DNA of 6,525 nt from an uncultured Streptococcus sp. (GTDB taxonomy: Bacteria > Bacillota > Bacilli > Lactobacillales > Streptococcaceae), in the NCBI GenBank assembly GCA_934215455.1, contig CAKPZX010000061.1, positions 1 to 6,525 of the forward strand, written 5' to 3'. Shown in pieces: positions 1 through 5,867 of the stretch; the stretch's first letter is position 1, and every line of letters begins with the position of its first letter. The position numbers and the translations under genes were made by a program. The notes below the pieces were generated by a model that worked only from the letters and a program-made list of their open reading frames with translations, ran no database searches and was not told where the DNA came from.

Positions 1-2108
1 TCAGAGATTTGGCCGTAGATTTCTTCAGTTACGAATGGCATGATTGGGTGAAGGAGACGCAAGATTTGGTCCAAAGTGTAAAGAAGGACAGAACGAGTGA
101 TAACTTTTTCATCCTCGTTATCGCTGTAAAGCACTTCCTTAGTCAACTCAACATACCAATCCGCAAACTCATCCCAAATGAAGTTGTAGAGGATGTGACC
201 AGCTACACCAAATTCGAACTTGTCAAAGTTTTCAGTGACTTTTCCGATCGTTTCGTTGAGGTTGTGGAGAATCCAGCGGTCTGTAACATTACCTGCTTGG
301 CCAGCAGCCACTTTGGCTACATTTTCACGCGCCGCATCCAAGGTCAAACCTTCATTGTTCATGAGGATGTAGCGAGAGATGTTCCAAATCTTGTTAATGA
401 AGTTCCAAGACGCATCCATTTTCTCGTAAGAGAAACGCACGTCTTGACCTGGTGCAGAACCGTTTGAAAGGAACCAACGAAGAGCATCGGCACCGTATTT
501 CTCGATAACATCCATTGGGTCAATCCCGTTACCGAGTGACTTAGACATCTTACGTCCTTGCTCGTCACGGATAAGGCCGTGGATAAGGACATTCTTAAAT
601 GGTTGGCGTCCTGTGAATTCCAATGATTGGAAGATCATACGAGACACCCAGAAGAAGATGATATCGTAACCTGTTACCAAGGTTGAAGTTGGGAAGTAAC
701 GTTTGAAGTCTTCTGCTTCCACGTCAGGCCAACCCATAGTTGAGAATGGCCAGAGGGCAGAACTGAACCAAGTATCCAAGACATCTTCGTCTTGTTTCCA
801 TCCGTCACCTTCTGGTGCTTCTTCGCCAACGTACATTTCACCCTCAGCATTGTACCAAGCAGGGATTTGGTGACCCCACCAGAGCTGACGAGAGATTACC
901 CAGTCGTGAACATTTTCCATCCATTGAAGGAAGGTATCGTTGAAACGAGGTGGGTAGAAATCAACCTTGTCGTCTGTGTCTTGGTTTGCGATGGCATTTT
1001 TCGCCAATTGATCCATCTTAACGAACCATTGTGTAGACAAACGTGGCTCAACAGGCACACCTGTACGTTCTGAGTGACCAACTGAGTGAGTCATTTTCTC
1101 GATTTCAACAAGGGCACCGATTTCTTCCAATTTCTTAACAACTGCCTTACGTGCTTCAAAGCGGTCCATACCGTTGAATTCGCCAGCCAATTCATTCATG
1201 GTACCATCATCATTCATAACGTTGACTTGTGGCAAGTTATGACGTTGACCAACCAAGAAGTCATTAGGGTCATGGGCAGGTGTGATTTTAACCACACCAG
1301 TACCAAACTCAGGGTCTGCGTGTTCGTCCCCAACGATTGGGATTGGCTTGTTCAAGATTGGCAAGATAACATTTTTACCAATCAAGTCTTTATAACGGTC
1401 ATCATTTGGGTTAACCGCTACGGCAGTATCCCCAAACATAGTCTCAGGACGAGTTGTTGCTACTTCAAGGGCACGTGAACCGTCTTCCAACATGTAGTTC
1501 ATGTGGTAGAAGGCACCTTCGACATCCTTGTGAATAACCTCGATATCAGAAAGGGCTGTACGAGCTTTTGGATCCCAGTTGATGATAAATTCACCACGAT
1601 AGATCCAACCCTTCTTGTAAAGTTCTACAAAGACCTTACGAACCGCTTTTGAAAGACCTTCGTCAAGTGTGAAACGCTCACGAGAGTAGTCTACAGAAAG
1701 ACCCATCTTACCCCATTGTTGCTTGATAGTTGAGGCGTACTCGTCTTTCCATTCCCAGACTTTATCAAGGAATTTTTCACGACCAAGGTCATAACGGGAG
1801 ATGCCGTCTTCAGCCAAACGCGCTTCTACTTTAGCTTGAGTGGCAATACCTGCGTGGTCCATACCTGGAAGCCAAAGCGTATCGAAACCTTGCATACGTT
1901 TTTGACGGATGATGATATCTTGCAAAGTCGTATCCCAAGCGTGACCAAGGTGAAGTTTACCAGTTACGTTTGGTGGTGGAATAACGATTGAATAAGGCTT
2001 AGCCTTTTTATCGCCTGAAGGCTTGAAAACATCTTCGTCAAGCCATTTTTGGTAACGACCAGCCTCAACCTCAGCTGGATTGTATTTAGGTGAAAGTTCT
2101 TTAGACAT
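1..2108 (-). CDS. valS: Valyl-tRNA synthetase, N-terminal 702 residues (3' end beyond window)
   Basis: Class I aminoacyl-tRNA synthetase that charges tRNA-Val with valine in the cytoplasm and hydrolyses mischarged Thr-tRNA-Val. Reading the minus strand gives an open frame from the ATG at 2108 to the window edge. Visible landmarks are the HIGH-type signature HLGH at residues 53-56 within [13 protein letters not shown], the CP1 editing-domain motif TRPETMFGD near residue 217, HDPND near residue 277, and KMSKS at 520-524. The frame then enters the helical anticodon-binding domain and is cut after EEIYGQIS. Family members are about 880 residues, so roughly 180 C-terminal residues are missing only because the window ends. 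The start is fixed by AAGGAG six bases upstream. The ATG overlaps the stop of the preceding gene by one base (TAATG). It is the last visible gene of the T-box-controlled operon. The identification is essentially certain. Confidence 0.98.
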   Translation of the reverse strand, partial: MSKELSPKYNPAEVEAGRYQKWLDEDVFKPSGDKKAKPYSIVIPPPNVTGKLHLGHAWDTTLQDIIIRQKRMQGFDTLWLPGMDHAGIATQAKVEARLAEDGISRYDLGREKFLDKVWEWKDEYASTIKQQWGKMGLSVDYSRERFTLDEGLSKAVRKVFVELYKKGWIYRGEFIINWDPKARTALSDIEVIHKDVEGAFYHMNYMLEDGSRALEVATTRPETMFGDTAVAVNPNDDRYKDLIGKNVILPILNKPIPIVGDEHADPEFGTGVVKITPAHDPNDFLVGQRHNLPQVNVMNDDGTMNELAGEFNGMDRFEARKAVVKKLEEIGALVEIEKMTHSVGHSERTGVPVEPRLSTQWFVKMDQLAKNAIANQDTDDKVDFYPPRFNDTFLQWMENVHDWVISRQLWWGHQIPAWYNAEGEMYVGEEAPEGDGWKQDEDVLDTWFSSALWPFSTMGWPDVEAEDFKRYFPTSTLVTGYDIIFFWVSRMIFQSLEFTGRQPFKNVLIHGLIRDEQGRKMSKSLGNGIDPMDVIEKYGADALRWFLSNGSAPGQDVRFSYEKMDASWNFINKIWNISRYILMNNEGLTLDAARENVAKVAAGQAGNVTDRWILHNLNETIGKVTENFDKFEFGVAGHILYNFIWDEFADWYVELTKEVLYSDNEDEKVITRSVLLYTLDQILRLLHPIMPFVTEEIYGQIS

Positions 2109-3166
2109 TAGTTTCTCCTTATCAATTTTTTTACTTCTCTAATAATTCGTTTCCTATTTTTCCTGTATCTATAAAATAAAATAGGGTGCAACATACATTC
2201 TCGTGGTTTCCTTAATTTTGTTGATTTTCTTTTTAATTTTTTTAAACGTTTATTTAGTGAATTAATAGTTGTAGTATCATATTCATACCGATTTAACTTG
2301 TCTTCTCTATCTCTTATTTGGTTTATAAGCTTAACTCCTAATTGGTATTTTTTACTTTTTGGCCTTAAAGATCTTTTTATTTCTCTGATATAGGTATCTT
2401 CATAAGTACTAAGTAGATATAAATAAAAGATTTCATACACAAAAATTAACATAACACTAATAACCCAAGAGGATCTACCTAAGTTAAATTTATGGATTAG
2501 ATTCCATGTTATATAAATATACGGTAACGTATAAAATATAATAAATAACCAGAATTGTTTTTTTTGATTTTCAGATGAATTTGAAATAGTAGTATCTGTT
2601 ACAAATGGCTGTAGTAAAATTAAAAAAAACACAACAACACTCATTATAAAATTCATTTCATTTGGGAAATTAGTTTTGTGACTCAAAAAATTACTAGATA
2701 GATAAATACAATAAAGAGATGAGAAAAACAGAAGGAAATTCATCACTCGATTTACCCCCTTAGTAGGTTTAAATCTCACTTCACTTTTTGAACGTTCCCA
2801 ATCAAATTTTAATAGTAATCCAATATAGAATCCTAACCTATCAAAATCAACATCATCTTTACCATCTAGCAAATCCCAAATATGCCCATCTTTCATATAA
2901 TACGTCTTGGTATTCTTAAACTCCATATTTTTCCCATATGGATTTATTTCTGATTTCAACTTGATTATGGCAGAGTTCTTATCACCTCCATCACTTAATT
3001 CTGATAATATTTCTTTTAATTTTTTTCGCCATTCTGATCGTTCTTTTGTAACAAAATCCAAATTGTTCTTTTTGTTATTTTGAACAAACGTAATTATTGC
3101 ACTGACGATTGCGCTTATCCCAACTGCACTCACAATAGAGACGATTTGTTCGCTAGTCAAATTCAT
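2108..3166 (-). CDS. AT-rich multi-pass membrane protein of unknown function (352 aa)
   Basis: I do not recognise a named family. Hydrophobicity by eye gives one N-terminal helix (about residues 8-28), a charged region (29-140, containing [14 protein letters not shown] near 41-54 and [14 protein letters not shown] near 89-102), four more helices (about 141-161, 171-191, 204-224, 233-253) and a C-terminal tail (258-352) in which about a third of residues are Lys or Arg, probably helical or coiled. The positive-inside rule places both the 29-140 region and the tail in the cytoplasm. The frame also permits a GTG start at 3184, but the ATG at 3166 is preferred because GGGAGGAG lies just upstream. 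The start overlaps the GNAT gene by 14 bases and the stop overlaps the valS ATG by one base. Hand counts of two 60-base lines give about 22% and 27% GC, against about 50% for a valS line, which suggests acquisition by transfer. The role is unknown. Confidence 0.88.
   Translation of the reverse strand: MNLTSEQIVSIVSAVGISAIVSAIITFVQNNKKNNLDFVTKERSEWRKKLKEILSELSDGGDKNSAIIKLKSEINPYGKNMEFKNTKTYYMKDGHIWDLLDGKDDVDFDRLGFYIGLLLKFDWERSKSEVRFKPTKGVNRVMNFLLFFSSLYCIYLSSNFLSHKTNFPNEMNFIMSVVVFFLILLQPFVTDTTISNSSENQKKQFWLFIIFYTLPYIYITWNLIHKFNLGRSSWVISVMLIFVYEIFYLYLLSTYEDTYIREIKRSLRPKSKKYQLGVKLINQIRDREDKLNRYEYDTTTINSLNKRLKKLKRKSTKLRKPRECMLHPILFYRYRKNRKRIIREVKKLIRRN
2115..2120 (-). promoter_or_regulatory. valS ribosome binding site inside the upstream gene
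   Basis: AAGGAG lies six bases before the valS ATG. It sits within the last codons of the membrane-protein gene: ATA AGG AGA AAC TAA encodes that protein's terminal Ile-Arg-Arg-Asn-stop. This fixes the valS start and suggests coupled or re-initiating translation. Confidence 0.85.
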
Positions 3167-3725
3167 CCATCTCCTCCCACTCACTCTTCAGTATACCATA
3201 TATGAGACTGTCACAACGATTGCCTTGGGCATCTTTGCGGTCTCGGATTCGAGCTTCAAGAGTGAAACCAAGTTTCTCTGCGACTCGTTGACTTTGGACA
3301 TTGTATCCAAAGCAGACCAGTTCTATCTTGTGAAGGCCCAATTCTTTAAAAGCTAGATCAATCAAGGCATGCGCTGCTTCGGGTACATAGCCTTGCCCCC
3401 AATAGTCTGGGTGCAAGGTATAGCCAATTTCCAGCACATCGTCTTCGTGACGGTGATTGAAATCAACAGAGCCGATGATCGTATCCGTTCCTTTAACCAC
3501 AATACCGTACCCAGCTGGGAGATTGTCCTGTTCATTGCGCTCAGGAAGGATATGTTCTAGGTAATAAATCTCGTCTTCCAAGGTCTGGACGGGTGGAAAG
3601 CCTGCTGGATAGGAGACTTCCGGGAGATTTGCATAGGCATAGATACCCTCTGCATCTGCCACTGTACGGACTCGTAAGACCAAATGCTCCGTTTCAATTC
3701 GTTCTGGCAACTCAGCCCTTGTCAT
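3153..3725 (-). CDS. GNAT-family N-acetyltransferase (RimJ/RimL-like)
   Basis: A 190-residue single-domain acetyltransferase expected to move an acetyl group from acetyl-CoA to an amine, such as a protein N-terminus or a small molecule; the substrate cannot be told from sequence. RimJ/RimL-type signs are the opening TEHLVLRV (residues 12-19), the strand IIGSVDF (83-89), and motif A LEIGYTLHPDYWGQGYVPEA (98-117) with the acetyl-CoA pyrophosphate-binding GQGYVPEA. A C-terminal motif with N142, S145 and RVAEKLGF (147-154) follows. The frame is open up to 3860, but homology begins at MTRAELPERIETEHLVLR, so the ATG at 3725 is chosen. GAGG and AAGG lie just upstream. It overlaps the flavin-reductase gene by 14 bases and the membrane-protein gene by 14 bases, so all are probably co-transcribed and translationally coupled. 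Confidence 0.93.
   Translation of the reverse strand: MTRAELPERIETEHLVLRVRTVADAEGIYAYANLPEVSYPAGFPPVQTLEDEIYYLEHILPERNEQDNLPAGYGIVVKGTDTIIGSVDFNHRHEDDVLEIGYTLHPDYWGQGYVPEAAHALIDLAFKELGLHKIELVCFGYNVQSQRVAEKLGFTLEARIRDRKDAQGNRCDSLIYGILKSEWEEMDEFD
3171..3178 (-). promoter_or_regulatory. Ribosome binding site deciding the membrane-protein start
   Basis: GGGAGGAG on the minus strand ends four bases before the ATG at 3166, and its GGAGG core ends six bases before it. It lies inside the 3' end of the GNAT gene. It favours the ATG at 3166 over the GTG at 3184, which has no comparable site. Confidence 0.75.
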
Positions 3726-4290
3726 CCTTCTTCCTCGCTTTCTTGATGAAGCTTCCCATGGGATCCACTCGATTATCCAGATAGCGATAGACACGTTTAT
3801 GACCATCACCCATAAAGTAAGTCGGTGCAAAAGAATCGTTACGGAAATGGCCCCTGTCATCTAGCAAATCCGGATCAGCAAGGCGGTCTAGGATCTTAGC
3901 AAAGATATGACAGATACCATCTTCCTCAATAATTCTGTCAACCTCACAATCCAGAACGACTGGACAGGCATCCAGGATAGGTGCTTGTGTCAAATCAGAA
4001 GGTTGAAAATCTATGCCGAGTTTAGCAATCTTCTCACGATGACTAATAAAACCAGCCTGCTCCATCTCCAGTATAAAACTTTCATCAGGAATATTCACTG
4101 TGAACTTCTGATAATGTTTAATCTGGTCTGCCGCATTTTCCTCACTACCGACCCCTATAACGAGCCAATCTCCTAGACTATAAGAAGAACTACAAGTCGT
4201 CACATTATAGCCATAGGTCTGGTCCTGGTAACCCAAGATAAAAATGGGAAAACCATAGTACAATTTACTGGTCTCAAAAGATTGCTTCAT
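3712..4290 (-). CDS. Flavin reductase-like domain protein (FMN-binding split barrel)
   Basis: A 192-residue cytoplasmic protein resembling the flavin reductase/DIM6-NTAB family, which binds FMN and in characterised members reduces flavin with NAD(P)H; the reaction here is not known. Supporting sequence includes NVTTCSSSYSLGDWLVIGVG (about residues 29-48, the usual flavin-contacting region), the FTVNIP strand (68-73), a GIDF segment near 96 and an acidic stretch around DRLADPDLLDDRGHF. The length suits a stand-alone family member. The frame could begin at a TTG at 4311, but the ATG at 4290 has GAGGAGGG four bases upstream and is preferred. It is the first gene after the T-box terminator, with an untranslated gap of about 100 bases. 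It overlaps the GNAT gene by 14 bases and is predicted to be controlled by tRNA-Val charging. The family call is from recalled resemblance. Confidence 0.88.
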   Translation of the reverse strand: MKQSFETSKLYYGFPIFILGYQDQTYGYNVTTCSSSYSLGDWLVIGVGSEENAADQIKHYQKFTVNIPDESFILEMEQAGFISHREKIAKLGIDFQPSDLTQAPILDACPVVLDCEVDRIIEEDGICHIFAKILDRLADPDLLDDRGHFRNDSFAPTYFMGDGHKRVYRYLDNRVDPMGSFIKKARKKDDKG

Positions 4291-4393
4291 GTCACCCTCC
4301 TCTGATAGCAACGTAGACCTCGCTTTCGCTCTGTCTGCATCAATATCTCTAAATTCACCTGCGACCTTCGATCTTGGTTCTTTAAAAGCTATA

Positions 4394-4576
4394 GAAAATC
4401 CCTGTCATATCCATGACAGGGACGAATGTGTATCCGCGGTACCACCCAGTTTTGAGTGGTAACCACTCACAGCTTTCTTGATTCAATTTGACCATCAGCA
4501 ACCAGCTTTGACATTTGTGCGGATTTCTCAGTACCACCGCTTCCTGTGACAAATGGGCTTCAAAGCACCTCTGAAT
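4394..4576 (-). ncRNA. T-box tRNA-sensing leader (probably valine-specific)
   Basis: A cis-acting riboswitch-like leader that binds a cognate tRNA and reads through its terminator when the tRNA is uncharged. The diagnostic T-box TGGGTGGTACCGCGG is at 4448-4434. Its GGG and GCG can pair with CGTCCC at 4424-4419 around the UGGUACC bulge, giving the antiterminator. Upstream is a stem III-like perfect hairpin, GAGTGG/CCACTC at 4468-4463 and 4459-4454. A long stem I pairs GCTTTGA (4566-4560), CATTTGT (4555-4549) and GCGG (4540-4537) with an unbroken 3' strand at 4522-4505. The leader is short, about 180 bases, compared with many T-boxes. Valine specificity is inferred from valS in the operon and from a possible GUC specifier at 4512-4510. 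That assignment is weak because these bases can also pair. The 5' end is estimated from the promoter. Confidence 0.93.
4395..4422 (-). terminator. T-box regulated intrinsic terminator
   Basis: TCCCTGTCAT (4422-4413), loop GGAT, then ATGACAGGGA (4408-4399) form a ten-base-pair perfect stem, followed by TTTT. The 5' arm shares TCCC with the antiterminator 3' strand, so the two structures exclude each other, as expected for T-box attenuation. Confidence 0.92.
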
Positions 4577-4582
4577 GGTCTT

Positions 4583-4611
4583 ATTCTATCACATTTTTAA
4601 TCTCAAGACAA
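4583..4611 (-). promoter_or_regulatory. Promoter of the T-box/valS operon
   Basis: The -35 TTGTCT (4611-4606) and -10 TAGAAT (4588-4583) are separated by 17 bases. A start site about seven bases downstream, near 4576, would place the whole T-box stem I in the transcript. No other convincing promoter was seen between here and valS. Confidence 0.75.
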
Positions 4612-4759
4612 ATGAAATTATAAGGAGACGTTGAGATAAGAAACCCAAAAGGTATCAAATCTCGATTGGACTAATAATGTGATCATGAAGCTTAAAGGAG
4701 AACTTCTAAACTCCAAACTTATCGTGTGAAAGGAAGATAGAAAAATGTGTCCTCACAAG
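4612..4759. other. Intergenic DNA with no recognised feature
   Basis: About 150 bases between the terminator of the 67-residue gene and the T-box promoter. No plausible gene, no recognised streptococcal BOX or RUP repeat, and only weak imperfect hairpins (for example TGTGAGGA against TCCTTTCACA with a bulge) were seen by eye. Confidence 0.5.
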
Positions 4760-4787
4760 AAAAATCCCTGTCTTCCGACAAGGATTT
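4760..4787 (-). terminator. Intrinsic terminator after the 67-residue gene
   Basis: AAATCCTTGTC (4787-4777), loop GGAA, then GACAGGGATTT (4772-4762) make an 11-base-pair stem with one G-U wobble, followed by further T residues. It begins five bases after the gene's stop codon and separates this unit from the T-box operon. Confidence 0.85.
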
Positions 4788-4791
4788 CATC

Positions 4792-4995
4792 TTATTTTTC
4801 TTCCTTAGCTCTTTCTTCTTTTAGCCATTTTTCATAGCTTTCGAGTAGATTTATAGCCATTTGGGTTGCCAAGGCTAGTGAGAAGGCTTCTGTACCTTCA
4901 GTTGTTTCGTTTTGGACTTCCAATTTACTTTCTTCGTAAATGGCTTTGAGAGCCTTATTGCTAAGCGTGTCTTTAAATGCTTGGAATTCTTTCAT
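4792..4995 (-). CDS. Small hypothetical protein (67 aa)
   Basis: I do not recognise a family. The 67-residue product is strongly helical in appearance, has no membrane segment or signal peptide, and ends in a charged Lys/Glu-rich tail (KWLKEERAKEEK), so it is probably a soluble cytoplasmic protein. A TTG start two codons upstream is possible, but the ATG at 4995 has AAGGAGG eight bases before it and is preferred. The gene is supported by a full expression cassette: a promoter at 5056-5083, a strong ribosome binding site, and a terminator immediately after the stop. It follows the PepSY gene in the same direction with a 132-base gap, so it may be expressed alone or by read-through. Function unknown. 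Confidence 0.85.
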   Translation of the reverse strand: MKEFQAFKDTLSNKALKAIYEESKLEVQNETTEGTEAFSLALATQMAINLLESYEKWLKEERAKEEK

Positions 4996-5017
4996 GGTCA
5001 AAGCCTCCTTGATTCTA

Positions 5018-5044
5018 CGGCAACTTTTACAACTACTGTTACCG
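5018..5044 (-). other. Hairpin in the 5' UTR of the 67-residue gene
   Basis: CGGTAAC (5044-5038) can pair with GTTGCCG (5024-5018), seven base pairs with one G-U wobble, around a 13-base loop. It ends seven bases before the AAGGAGG ribosome binding site and starts close to the predicted transcription start. It may tune mRNA stability or translation, but there is no T-run, so it is not a terminator. A chance hairpin is possible. Confidence 0.4.
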
Positions 5045-5055
5045 TTTTCACTTTA

Positions 5056-5083
5056 AGTTTACACCATTTCAGAGAAATTGCAA
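5056..5083 (-). promoter_or_regulatory. Probable promoter of the 67-residue gene
   Basis: TTGCAA (5083-5078) and TAAACT (5061-5056) are separated by 16 bases, with a TG just before the -10. The predicted transcript would have a leader of about 55 bases containing the hairpin. Confidence 0.6.
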
Positions 5084-5127
5084 GGATTTTCCTCAATGAT
5101 AAGGAGAGCTTTCACTCTATCTGCGAC

Positions 5128-5745
5128 CTACTGAGCAGGAGTCGCAGCCCCTGTCAGATACTCAGTCGTATAGGCTACGATAGCTCCTGAATCCGCATTT
5201 ACCGCATATTTATAACGTAGACCGCTAGCCGCATAATCAAAGCTGATATTGTAAACCTTACCGTCTCCTTCAGTCTTCAAGTCTGTTTTCAAGTTTGTCA
5301 CAGAACCCTCAGCTAGGCCAGCATGGTTAAGAGCTGTCGTTTGTGCAGTTTCTTTAGATACTGCTGTCTCTTCCTTGCTTTCACTAGTTTGAGTCTCGTC
5401 TTTAGGTTCTTCACCTTTTTGAGCATCATCTTCATCCTTAGATGTTGGATGGTCACTCTTATGTTTCAAAATAGATCCTGACTGACCGTCAATCGTATAC
5501 TCAAAATGGTTGTCTGACGTTGTGAAACTAATCTCATAACTTCCGTGAAGCCCAGAACGTGCTTTCGAAACTGTTGATTGAGAAATCTCAGAAGTTTTGA
5601 CACCTGCATTTTTGTAAGCAATGTCTGCCGCATCTTGTTCTGACAAGCGATAGCCCGAACCGTTAAAGATAAACAAGCCTGCAGCGATGGCAACTGGGAT
5701 AGCGAGCAGAATCAGATAGCCCACTAGCTTTTTCATTTTTCGCAT
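5128..5745 (-). CDS. Membrane-anchored protein with two PepSY domains
   Basis: A 205-residue protein with a basic N terminus (MRKMKK), one membrane helix at about residues 7-28 and no lipobox cysteine, so it is probably a type II-oriented protein facing the cell wall. Two PepSY-like repeats follow. The first is about 34-96 (helix LSEQDAADIAYKNAGVK, then strands ending YTIDGQSGSILKHK). The second is about 130-192 (VSKETAQTTALNHAGL ... YKYAVNADSGAIVAY). They are joined by a Lys/Glu/Asp/Ser/Thr-rich linker at 97-128 that looks disordered. PepSY domains are known as propeptide or inhibitory modules of secreted peptidases and as stand-alone envelope proteins; the partner here is unknown. The ATG at 5745 follows GGAG by six bases. 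The gene has its own promoter. No clear terminator follows it. Confidence 0.92.
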   Translation of the reverse strand: MRKMKKLVGYLILLAIPVAIAAGLFIFNGSGYRLSEQDAADIAYKNAGVKTSEISQSTVSKARSGLHGSYEISFTTSDNHFEYTIDGQSGSILKHKSDHPTSKDEDDAQKGEEPKDETQTSESKEETAVSKETAQTTALNHAGLAEGSVTNLKTDLKTEGDGKVYNISFDYAASGLRYKYAVNADSGAIVAYTTEYLTGAATPAQ

Positions 5746-5777
5746 AAAATTCTCCGCTATTTTAATCTAATACTACT

Positions 5778-5806
5778 ATTATATCTTAAAGTTCTAAAAT
5801 TGTCAG
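5778..5806 (-). promoter_or_regulatory. Promoter of the PepSY gene
   Basis: CTGACA (5806-5801) and a perfect TATAAT (5783-5778) are separated by 17 bases. This is a near-consensus sigma-A promoter that begins about 33 bases before the PepSY start codon. Confidence 0.88.
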
Positions 5807-5837
5807 ATAAACTTGGCTCATTTTTAGGACAACATCA

Positions 5838-5867
5838 TAAAAAGTTCCTGATAGCTATCAGGAACTT
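5838..5867 (-). terminator. Terminator of rarD, a perfect 26-base palindrome
   Basis: AAGTTCCTGATAG and its exact complement CTATCAGGAACTT occupy 5867-5842 without an interruption, followed by a T-run to about 5838. The TGA stop of rarD lies within the 5' arm, so the last codons of the gene form part of the terminator stem. On the other strand the hairpin is not followed by T residues, so termination should act only on rarD. Confidence 0.88.

Noticed and set aside
9..467. Plus-strand open frame of about 152 codons, and further plus-strand frames at 792-1073 and 1086-1478
   Set aside because: They are antisense to valS, whose HLGH, editing and KMSKS motifs read clearly on the minus strand. 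The plus-strand products look like no protein and lack ribosome binding sites.
359..592. Minus-strand frame within valS
   Set aside because: Out of frame with valS over its catalytic core, so it is a shadow.
2150..2215. Possible internal promoter for valS (TTGCAC with an AT-rich TATAGAT)
   Set aside because: The spacing is only about 14 bases and the region is AT-rich, so chance matches are expected. It is not strong enough to list.
2108..3166. Transposon or prophage boundary around the AT-rich gene
   Set aside because: No inverted repeats, target-site duplication, integrase or att-like repeat was seen at either joint; the gene lies flush with its neighbours.
3369..3784. Plus-strand frames opposite the GNAT gene
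   Set aside because: They are antisense to a clear GNAT coding sequence with its acetyl-CoA motif.
3726..3860. N-terminal extension of the GNAT protein
   Set aside because: These 45 codons lie inside the flavin-reductase gene in another frame. GNAT homology begins at the ATG at 3725, and the extra residues resemble no GNAT.
3907..4176. Plus-strand frame of 89 codons opposite the flavin-reductase gene
   Set aside because: Antisense shadow of a recognisable flavin-reductase-family gene.
4612..4759. Search for BOX, RUP or other streptococcal repeats and CRISPR-like arrays
   Set aside because: No recognisable repeat unit or regularly spaced repeats were seen here or elsewhere in the window.
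4912..5190. Plus-strand frame of 92 codons
   Set aside because: It overlaps two minus-strand genes and runs through the promoter and hairpin of the 67-residue gene. No ribosome binding site was seen.
5466..5693. Second minus-strand frame within the PepSY gene
   Set aside because: It is out of frame with the PepSY domains and a shadow.
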